Assembly: GCA_947652115.1 (NCBI GenBank)
Contig: OX393566.1
Span: forward strand, 23,283,674 to 23,347,673
Origin: Blastomussa wellsi
Lineage: Eukaryota > Cnidaria > Anthozoa > Scleractinia > Plerogyridae
Length of the DNA stretch: 64,000 nucleotides
Direction of reading: 5' to 3'
Below, in pieces: positions 44,901 through 52,300 of this stretch. A program made the translations under genes and the position numbers. Under the pieces are notes generated by a model. It saw only the letters and a program-made list of their open reading frames with translations. It was not told the DNA's origin and searched no databases. The stretch's first letter is position 1; every line of letters starts with the position of its first letter.

Positions 44901-46141
44901 ATTTCTGGCGAAGCCCTGAATATTTCTACCCTGGGTGGCAGAGAGTTTTTTTGTGGCGACTGGGCCGCTATCAGTGAGCAGCGAAGCCGCGATCAAACAA
45001 CCCCGGCTTCGCCGCTCACTGATAGCGGCCCAGTCGCCACAAAAAAAAGCCTCTATCACCCATGGTAGAATATTTCGGTCTTTTCTTTCCCAATTGCTAT
45101 AATTATATGATAGTTTCATAGTGAGTATTGCTGGTGTCATTGCTTATTTTTGTCCTCCATGCAAAATAATTTCCTTTTTGTGTCAATGTGAAATCAGTCG
45201 AAGGAACAAGTTGATGACAAGAAAATCCAAGACAATCCTCCGAGACGGGACTGAGGCTACGGTGTTTGTCCCTTAAGTTGTTAAGCAACATGATTTGTTT
45301 GCTTGCGCGATTACGTTCGGTGCTTTCGCGAGCTGTCCCGCTGGTCATTGATTGGATAAAATAAGTCGGAAACTCCTCGAGAACCTTGACGAAGCTCCAG
45401 CGAAGATTTGCCAAAACTTGCACTTGTTCGCCCGACTGATACGTCCTTGTGATGCTAAGTTGAAGTGACAACTTCAAAGCACCCAATCCCACGCCATGAT
45501 TTATTTAGGTAATAATAATAATGTACATGAAAATAATACTCGATTCTGATTGGCTGAGAGCAGTGCAGGTCAAGTGTAACATCAGTGCAAAGAGTGTAAC
45601 AGTACCAGTGCAAATTACACATCGAAATTCTGGATTATGGTCGTGAATGTTTTAAACGAACCGCTTTCCGTTCGTAGCATTATTAGCTGATCTTCATCAG
45701 CCAAGCCGTAAATGAAGTGTCAAGTTCGCATCAAATGCTTGCTTCCTGTCTGCAAAACTACAAGGTCTTCTGGTACTTCCTCCAGGCGAATTTTTTCATG
45801 TTTATATTATTAATAAGTAATCATACGGTTTTTCTCGTTCAATTGCACTCACCGAAGCAGCTCGTGTTATTTCAGCTTTTTCAAAAACTCACTCGTGCAA
45901 ATTAATTCCAAATTGAACTGGAAACCGTATGATAACCTATACCAATATTTTGAGTACCATGGAATGTTTCAACGTTTCAATTATTTGATTAGTTTACTGC
46001 ATAATTTAGGCATTATTCGGCATTTTTTTACCCACATTTTATTGCCTACTTTATCTTCTATTGCAGGATGGTGTGCTCTTCTCATACCAATTCAGCAAAG
46101 ACATCTGTTGTAGAAAACGGAATTCGTACGAATCAATATAG
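29941..46141 (+). CDS. M6PR: Cation-dependent mannose-6-phosphate-receptor-like protein 1
   Basis: Seven exons: 29941-30116, 37461-37587, 38981-39123, 43843-43942, 44294-44367, 44675-44801, 46067-46141. They total 822 nt, 273 aa; human CD-M6PR has 277 aa. Phases fit at each junction. A signal peptide (YWICIFVAICAPTVV) comes first. A luminal MRH domain follows, with paired cysteines (WNPC, CNDVAVC, TETC, LQC, YACP). Next come a membrane helix (SILIIMIVISLLVVYLVAGI) and a cytoplasmic tail with the family-typical FWADFPLLVKDG block (human FWQDLGNLVADG). In the family these receptors carry lysosomal enzymes from the trans-Golgi to endosomes. The Gln, Arg and Tyr that bind mannose 6-phosphate in CD-M6PR appear as Leu, Ser and Ile by eye alignment, so sugar binding is doubtful. 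The tail is short and ends YESI, a Tyr-based sorting form. Start choice: the ATG at 29941 lies directly before the signal sequence. Confidence 0.88.
31255..31460. repeat. Degenerate tandem repeat, about 50-65 bp unit
   Basis: Four imperfect units share 'gtggttcttaatttaccc' or a 'cttgctctg' variant, together with 'aaccgc' and 'ccataggcc' words. A (ATT)n tract follows at 31467-31489. Confidence 0.75.
33196..33670. mobile_element. Inverted-repeat element with 40-bp arms
   Basis: The arm at 33196-33238 (starting GAGAGTTTGGAATATGAGCA) is inverted at 33631-33670 with few differences. There is no clear target duplication and no transposase frame. Confidence 0.65.
34271..34495. mobile_element. Short inverted-repeat element (MITE), TA flanks
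   Basis: The ends TACAGTCCGTAAAACCGTGA and TCACGGTTTTACGGGAAAGA followed by CTGTA are inverted repeats of about 30 bases, continuing into ACACCAGAAA/TTTCTGGTGT. TA lies at both outer edges. The interior has no coding capacity. Confidence 0.75.
35746..36363. mobile_element. PIF/Harbinger-like element, 618 bp, TTA duplication
   Basis: Termini GGGCGCTTTCCATTTGTTAG and the inverted CTGACAAATGGAAAGCGCCC are flanked by TTA on both sides (35743-35745 and 36364-36366). The minus strand has an open frame (36222-35944, 92 codons) starting MADLPMQICN. No DDE motif is present, so it is a deletion derivative or an N-terminal remnant. Confidence 0.85.
36455..36492. repeat. 38-bp perfect palindrome
   Basis: CTGTCTGTTCAGTAAAACT is followed directly by its exact reverse complement with no spacer. 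It lies 90 bases past the end of the element at 35746-36363. Confidence 0.9.
36636..37199. mobile_element. Inverted-repeat DNA element, 564 bp, TA duplication
   Basis: The left end CCATATTATAGGAATATAAC and the inverted right end (CCTTATTATAGGAAATTAAC) are imperfect TIRs flanked by TA at 36634-36635 and 37200-37201. Subterminal inverted similarity continues (GCATGT, TTAACGCG words). A small frame lies inside (36881-37051). Confidence 0.75.
36881..37051 (+). CDS. Small acidic ORF (56 aa) inside a DNA element
   Basis: It starts MKWDDKNAIDILCKK and ends STDSDGNVDEL. The peptide is strongly acidic in its second half and does not match a family I know. A TAG lies in frame two codons upstream, and a CAG acceptor-like site lies at 36854-36856. 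It may be the last exon of a lost transposase or chance. No evidence of expression is visible. Confidence 0.25.
   Translation: MKWDDKNAIDILCKKVEEVTYPLGEDDRYTDESKDIWKSILNEDASTDSDGNVDEL
37588..38980 (+). other. Intron 2 of the M6PR-like gene
   Basis: GTAAGC to AATTGCCAG. No element with clear ends was recognised, and the open frames at 38403-38651 (both strands) have no domain. Confidence 0.65.
39318..39573 (+). mobile_element. LTR with tRNA-Leu-type primer site plus inverted half-LTR
   Basis: 39318-39455 starts TGTTGGCCCATC and ends GCCGGCCAACA. It has an internal AATAAA (39419-39424) and is followed at once by TGGTGTCAGAAGTGGGAT, which matches the complement of a leucine tRNA 3' end (as in metazoan tRNA-Leu ending ...ATCCCACTCCTGACACCA). 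This is the LTR/primer-binding-site junction of a retrotransposon. Then comes an inverted partial LTR copy (39480-39573) ending GATGGGCCAACA, so the whole folds back on itself. No gag or pol is present. Confidence 0.7.
40547..40650. repeat. 104-bp palindrome with ATF/CREB-type core
   Basis: Arms AGCATATGTAGTGCTATGAT and ATCATAGCACTACATATGCT extend through GCGTATTTCG/CGAAATACGC. The centre holds TTACGTCA, TGACGTCA and TGACG words, the binding site of ATF/CREB factors. It may be a small palindromic transposon or a regulatory palindrome. Confidence 0.8.
41490..42394. mobile_element. PIF/Harbinger-like element, 905 bp, TAA duplication
   Basis: The left end GGGATGGACCATTATATTTT and the right end AAAATATAATGGTCCATCCC are perfect inverted repeats, flanked by TAA at 41487-41489 and 42395-42397. 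Subterminal 'caaaaaaaaattc' and 'gcaca' words are repeated near both ends. No transposase. A related left end (TAGGGGCTGACCATTTAACT) occurs at about 32628 without a visible right end. Confidence 0.85.
42669..43077 (-). CDS. Uncharacterised minus-strand exon-like ORF (136 codons)
   Basis: The frame starts MSSGMCRVSYQSAKEVRRAG and stays open to YELHG, where a GTAGGT donor sequence follows at 42668. It is cysteine-containing and mixed in composition (RCGSERSVHGRPSWEFAP; QTAWEAVRNDFIENKEKI). I do not recognise it. It sits between inverted G-rich tracts (about 41097-41117 and 43381-43402) inside intron 3 of the M6PR-like gene, on the opposite strand. It may be the first exon of a transposon protein or of a nested host gene. 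No second exon was identified. Confidence 0.3.
43500..43600. mobile_element. Fold-back MITE with TAGCCTGC termini
   Basis: TAGCCTGCGAACAGGCTC at the left is inverted at the right (GAGCTTGTTTGCAGGCTA). It is flanked by GTGCTTCAC and GTGCTTCCC, an 8-9 bp duplication with one mismatch, which points to a hAT-like origin. Related wording occurs near 23650-23760 and 46230. Confidence 0.75.
44802..46066 (+). other. Intron 6 of the M6PR-like gene
   Basis: GTTTGT to TTCTATTGCAG. It includes the hairpin at 44927-45068, a minus-strand open frame (45103-45492) without a recognisable domain, and a repeat at 45540-45960 partly shared with 11275-11335. Confidence 0.65.
44927..45068. repeat. Long hairpin element (GTGGCGACTGGGCCG arms)
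   Basis: TGTGGCGACTGGGCCGCTAT is inverted almost exactly at 45019-45040. The arms extend through TTTTTTT/AAAAAAA and CTACCCTGGGTGGCAGAG / CTCTATCACCCATGGTAG. Outer ends of the same wording are found at 46317-46382 and 47074-47323. Confidence 0.8.
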
Positions 46142-46316
46142 AAAACAAACAGCAGGACTTTAATGTTTTGGACAATACCATATTTAAGCACCACTTCCGA
46201 TTAAGCGCCGACCTATTCCGAAAGTGCCAGCTATACAGCCTGCTAACAGGCTCCTGTTTTCCGGCGCAAAGCCCCGAGCAGTGAGCCACTGCCTGAGTGT
46301 GCCCGCTACCCTGGAT

Positions 46317-46382
46317 ACCAGAGGCTTTTCGTGCGGGTCACGAAACCGGAAACCACGCATGAAAGCCTCTGGCACCCAGGTG
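46317..46382. repeat. Hairpin element, related to 44927-45068
   Basis: TACCCTGGATACCAGAGGCTTT is inverted as AAAGCCTCTGGCACCCAGG around a short GC-rich loop. Short and without coding capacity. Confidence 0.65.
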
Positions 46383-47073
46383 TGTGTCAACAGGCTAAGG
46401 CTAGTATTGTAAGTTATCCCCTAACCTCCCTAGTCAGTGAACCCTTTCCGTTTGTAAGAGAGGAATGAAGGCAAGAGGAACAGAGAAATTTGTCAACAAA
46501 CACAGTGGTACGCCGAACGATTGACTGATTGAGTACCGTTAGGGTGAAGCAGAGAAATGGCACTGTGATATTCCGGGCATTTCTTTATAATCGAGAAAGG
46601 AGGAAGGTGTTTATTTTTTCCGGATATTTTGCAGCGAGAGGGACTGTTCCATTTGATTTGTCACCGGAACAACTGATTTTTACTTACAAATGCAAAGCAC
46701 GTCATATTTGTCAGCAGTTTTGTGCCGTTCTCACAGATTTGCACCAGTCTTTTATTACAGCAGGTTTTTGCTGTTTCAATCTGTAGGCCTCGTTCGACAC
46801 GTCAATCTGTATTTATCATAATCATCCGAACTGGACCAAGAGTTTTATTTCCCTAATGTAATTTTTTATAACTATATATATGATATATTTGTAGTTATAT
46901 TTGTTTCATAAGATAATGGTTATTGTATACAGAAATATTGTGAAAAAACATTATTAATATTTGTATGGCGTTTTATTTGTAAAAAAAATATAGGGGAATA
47001 AAACTTTATTACAAAATGTTCCGGGGTTAAAGTGGCCAGGGCTGGCCATTGGCACGCCCAGCTGTCAGTCACC

Positions 47074-47323
47074 CTACCCTGGGTGCCAGCTTTTCATGCG
47101 CGGTTTCAGGATTTCGATCTTAAGTTTGACCCGTGCGAAAAGCGTTCATTTGGATTGGTTAAAAATAATTAGATTTAAGTGATCAAAGTTCAACGCGAAC
47201 GGTAAATCATAGGGTTCCAGTCCAGAGGCTTTCTCACGGCTTCGCCGCTCTTGGTGGCGGCTCTTCGGCCTCCGAAGCGAAGTTTCCCCCGTCCCGCAAG
47301 AAAACCTCTTGTACCCAAGGTAC
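47074..47323. repeat. Hairpin element, related to 44927-45068 (longer)
   Basis: The left outer end is TACCCTGGGTGCCAGC. The right end is CCTCTTGTACCCAAGGTA, with an internal GC-rich hairpin (47230-47275). The arms are diverged. Confidence 0.5.
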
Positions 47324-47619
47324 AGTCAAGCATCAAAGCGTAAACAGCTTACAAACAAACCGCGCTTTTTAATATAAAAGACAGTTCTTTTGAGAATAAG
47401 CAACCTATATCTTATTTCAATTTTTTTCCAGGTTATCTTTTTGTTTCATGGGATTTTAAAGATGGTCCTGAAATTGTAAAATGGGATCTGGGATTGGCCT
47501 GTTTTTGCACTGGAAGAATGGAACTGGGTGACTGGGAAATGGGAAAAAATGTCAGAACTGGGAACGGGATAAATATTTTGTAACCATGACCAGTAGAGTC
47601 AAGGAATCGAGATGCTAAC

Positions 47620-47970
47620 AGAAGGCTAAGGTGCTACAATCATTGAAGGAATCATTCGCCGCTGATGGCCCAGATGGAACTGCGTGCAATAACTGTTTGA
47701 ATTCCCTCGAACTTCTGAAGAAGTCTCTCGGCGCCATCAAAGCCAACATACGGGACTTGTCACCATTCCCATCCATGGAGCCGCTGTTGACCCTTCACGT
47801 TGAAAATCAGCATGCCGTAACACATTTTAAGAAAGACACTTTTACGTTGCACGAATTGAATATGCGATGATGTTTGGCACAAATGTATCAGTTGAAGAAG
47901 CAGTGAAAAGGGTTTCCAAGTAGGCAACAGCTTTTACCACATCCAAATTCATATTGCAAACTGCCAACAC
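47620..47970 (+). pseudogene. Unassigned coding remnant
   Basis: A plus-strand frame gives SLKESFAADGPDGTACNNCL, then SLELLKKSLGAIKANIRDLS and PLLTLHVENQHAVTHFKKDT. After a frame change near 47855 the sense continues as EYAMMFGTNVSVEEAVKRVS to a stop. The Cys-x-x-Cys near residue 17 and the VENQHAVTH block look like conserved protein sequence, not chance. I cannot assign a family with confidence. Intronless, frameshifted and short, it is probably a fragment of a mobile or retroposed gene. Confidence 0.4.
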
Positions 47971-48710
47971 CACATGCAGTTTACTTTCCTCTCATCAAAA
48001 TTCCAAAGCCAACCTCATAGGAGATAACCAGCATCTATCGCCACCCCCCCCCCCTCCCCTTCCTTTACGGGCATGATGTTTTCAGTAATTTTGTTTCTTA
48101 TTTTACTTTTGCCTTTATGACTTTCTTTGAGTTTTTTATTCTCTGTTTTTATCGTTTTATGCCGTGAAAAGGTTGCTGGCAGAGTAAAGCCCCCCTCCAG
48201 CTTCTCCTCGCTATCTGCCGCCATCCTGCAGGTATTCTCTCCAGGTTTCGCTCAGTATATTTCACCAAGAGAGACGTATGAATATAGATTGTGACAAGTT
48301 GCAAAGGTAAACCGTCATAGTAAAGTTCAAACTATCCACGCCAAACAGTACTCCAGAGAGTAAAAAGGTTAAAAAACTCTATTTTTTTCGGGGGGGGGGG
48401 GGGGGGTGGGGGGTGGGGGAGGGGTGCAACTGCCCTCCTTGTCCCCCCTCTGCTAGCTGCGGCCATGTTTATAGAGCTCAGTATGGAGAAGCCGTGTTGG
48501 TGCCCCGTATGATTAAACTGCAAAAATCTTAAGAAAATACATTAATTGTTACTGCACCATCTGATGTCACGTACGTACGGCGGAAATCTACCTGCAAACT
48601 TGTGAGTAGATATATTACCCTGGAAAAATTCTAAATTTATTACAGTCGTAGCTTAGATTCCCTTCAGTTTCCAAATGAACACCCCTCTAAAACCCAAGCT
48701 ATGGAAAATC

Positions 48711-48967
48711 ACCCCTCTGTAACAGACCCACTGAAACCCTACCCAGTGGATTATTTTTCCCTACCCAGCGGAAATTTGGTCTCGTCAGTACCCAGTGAAT
48801 ATTTTGTGCGGAGTAACGCAGCGTATTTTGTTTACAAAAAAATAATAATAAATAAGCAAAATAAAGCAGGAAACGAGGGGACCAAGTGGGAAATTAGCCA
48901 TCCCGATGACTTTTTCCCGGAAACCGAGTGAGGATAAATATTCCACTGGGACTGTTACAGAGGGGTG
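48711..48967. mobile_element. hAT-like MITE, 257 bp, 8-bp duplication
   Basis: CACCCCTCTGTAACAGACCC at the left and its inverted form (CTGTTACAGAGGGGTG) at the right are flanked by TGGAAAAT and TGGAAAAG, an 8-bp target duplication with one mismatch, as in hAT elements. It has subterminal 'acccagtg' and 'ccactggg' words. A truncated relative lies at 1938-2136. Confidence 0.85.
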
Positions 48968-49321
48968 TGGAAAAGCAACCCCTCCCCTGGAAAGAGACCA
49001 CAACTCATTGTTCTTTACGATTGCCCGGGCCGTTAGAGTGCAAAATACTCTCTGAACTTTAGATTTTGTTCGAGACCCATAGTTCAGCTTTCACTCAGAA
49101 AATGTATCCACAAATCCTCTATGCTATAAAATTAATAAGTCCTTTGTTGCGTTGCGATTGCGATCAGCTTCAAATTGTTTGTATCATGGCGGGAAAATAC
49201 CTGCACGTGATGGCGGTTCTTTTCAACCAATCACAACTCACAGCTGAGGATACATAATTCGGCAAGTGTGTACACGTGGAAAATTTCATTTACTTTGGCG
49301 ATTGAGACCAGACGAATAAAA

Positions 49322-52300
49322 ATGGCGTTTTCCTTAGATCTTAAGCGAGTTTTAATAAGCGACAGCGTCGACAGCTGCTGTAAAACAATTCTCGAAGCGA
49401 ATGGTATCTCCGTGGACTTGAAAACGAAGCTCACGAAGGAACAACTTCTTGCAGAAATACCGGTGAGTGAAAGCGGTGAAAGTTAATCAACGTGAATTGA
49501 ACCAATCGCATTTTGTGGTTCCACTTCGATATTTCTTTGGTTTTCTATACCCTGATCTCTATTATTTTTAGAATTATGACGGACTGATTGTTCGATCAGC
49601 CACAAAAGTTACTGCAGAAGTGATAAAAGCGGGCAAAAATCTCAAAATTATTGGCCGAGCAGGAACAGGCGTTGACAACATCGATATTCCGACAGCTTCC
49701 CTTCAAGGAATTATTGTTATGAAGTATGTTAAATAGTTTTCAAATATTTCTGTTTAAGTATACATAGCCTGTCATGGTCTCCAGGTTAAATAGTTAAGAA
49801 TATGAAACGTTATTCATGGCACATGTTCCTTCGAGTTTGCACAAATGCAAATTTGTACAAAGTCGTTGAAGTATGGTAGTTTCAGCGACCAAATTACCTT
49901 TATCTTTAACAGACCTCTGCGCTTAACGAATTAAGTTAAAAAATTGTATTGGAGAATGCATATCTTTAAGAAGCCAGACGTTCATTTCAGTATCGTCTGC
50001 ATCTGGTGACTTTCTTGGATAATTTGTGTGAAATTACAAAGCTTTCGTAAAACTACTGAGGTGTACAATTTCGTCACGTCAAGACATGGCATCAGAACTT
50101 TGCATGGTTTTCTTGGGGAAATGATTCAGAAAAAATGTAAACCTAGTTATCAGTTTTAGCAAAATTCAGGCTGAGTGCTTTCAGTTGTTGAGTTATAAGG
50201 TGGTTGCAAACGAGGACACATGCATTGTTGTAGACACATAGTTTCTCACGACAAATTTGTGTCTGCAGCAATGTTGCGCACACGTACGGGAAAACAGGGA
50301 AACATTTGTGTCGGCAACAATGTGTCCTTGTTTGCTACCGTGCCTTAAGCTTTATGGACAGTGTGTGAGTGTATTTCATATCCAGTTACAAGATATTTAC
50401 TAACACTTTGCAAAAACCCTAGAAGGAACTCCTTTAACAGTTTCCCATTTTTGTAGCACACCAGGTGGCAATACAATCAGTGCTGCTGAACAGACCTGTG
50501 TGCTTATTAGCTCCCTAGCAAGGTTAGTAAACTTCTGTCCAAGACTGCTTCTCTGTACTTGTTGTTTTTGCTAGAGCAGTTTTTACCTGAGTGTCAAAAA
50601 CAGTCTGCATAGCCCTACTTTGGTTTTACATCAGTGATTCATTCACTTGATCACATTTTCCTATGCTTCGTACATGTAGCGGCTTTGAGTTTTGATTGGT
50701 TCTCTGGATTGTTTCCGTCCTCGGTCCTTTGTGATTGGCCAGAGTGATTACTTTGGTTTTGGTTTTGCGACACTCGATTGAAAGCTGCTCTACATGTCTA
50801 TCCCAACTGATGTATGATTTGTAAAACGGTAGCTGTGGACACAGACCACATACAAATATACACCATTTGAGAAGTATTGATTGTGAGATATCATAAATCA
50901 TACTTTATAAATAACAGACTTGGAGAAAGTCACTGTTTCAATTCAAAACCACCCAAAAGGATTGGACAGCATCCAAAAATATCTTCTCCTGAAATATTTA
51001 GGGCATGATAACTTGATTTGCAGCCATCAGATATTAACGTAACCTTAAAATTTGAATAGGAAAAAGTTGAAGGGGTGGTTAATCAGGTCTCGTATAAGTG
51101 GGGGTGGGGGGGGGGGGGATGGGGTATGATTTTTTGCTTTAAGAAGGCAGATCTTCCCACAACCTATTTTGCTACAAAGTGGTCAAATATTGAGCATGTA
51201 ATGGTATATAAAGCCACATAGCACAAGGGTTAAAAGAAAGAACCCTACCCCATTTCCTATACGCACACTCCAAAGAGTTAATAAAGCTTTTACAGTATCT
51301 GCGACATTTTTCTTTTGTTGGTAGACATATTCCACAGGCTGCTGCTTCCATGAAAGAAGGAAAATGGGACAGAAAGAAGGTATGCCTTGAATGCTATTTA
51401 CCTCTTGAAACATCTTGCCATGCTTGATTCTATCCAAGAAGTCATAGGATATGATTATGACCTAGGGGAGAAAATGAAGATCATAAATTATTACATCAAC
51501 AAGAAGATTAACATAACCATCAAATCCTTAAAATCCAACATCAAATAACCATCTGGGCCCAGTTGTCCAAAGTCTGGATAACATTATCAACCGGATGAAT
51601 CACTTTGTATAAAAATCAGGGAAAAACAGTTATTTTTCCAGGTCGATCAGGCAAAGTCGGAGAACTTTTAAATGCCAGGAAAAATTTCAGATGTTGTCTA
51701 AGTTGATAAAAAATCAGGGGATTTTTTAGCTTTAGACGAGAGTGAACACTGAAAGATAAGACCAATATTGAGCTGAACCAAAATGGATGTGAAAAACCAA
51801 GATATGCCTTCACATTATGAGTTTTTTTTGCTTGGTTTTAGTATATGGGAAATGAATTGCTTGACAAGACTCTTGCGATTGTTGGATTGGGACGGATTGG
51901 CAGAGAAGTAGCTCATCGTATGCAGTCATATGGAATGACGGTGAGATTATTAATTGTATTATAATTTTATATTTTTAAGGTATTTTATAAGAACTTAATT
52001 ATCTTTGTGATAAGTATACGAACTGGTACATCACTGACTCGATTCTAATGAAAACAATATCACAAGCTGGTTTGGATAGGGATTGGGGGGGGGGGGGCCC
52101 TTCTGAAAGGGATGGGGTTGTTCATCACCTCCCTAAAGGACTGTAAATTTGATTTTGGTCTCAGTTTAGGTGTCCAGCAAGAAAAGCCAGTAAATTTAGT
52201 TGTCAAGGTCTCAAGCACCTGGGGTTGGGGGGGGGGGGAACTTGACCCATTTTTGGATATAGGGATGCCACTAGAGTTTAAAACCCTGACCTTGTTTAGG

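Larger units (their letters stand above)
46142..49321. other. Intergenic, M6PR-like to PHGDH
   Basis: This holds the M6PR-like 3' UTR (possible AATAAA near 46997), two hairpin relatives, an unassigned coding remnant, homopolymer G/C runs (48043-48060, 48390-48425) and one complete MITE. The PHGDH promoter should lie in about 49000-49321, which has no clear TATA box. Confidence 0.5.

Noticed and set aside
45103..45492. 129-codon minus-strand gene in M6PR-like intron 6
   Set aside because: No domain, no splice partners and no second copy to show conservation; left unassigned.
49268..49321. Upstream PHGDH start giving an 18-residue extension
   Set aside because: The family begins at the MAFxxxxxVLISD position, which is the ATG at 49322.
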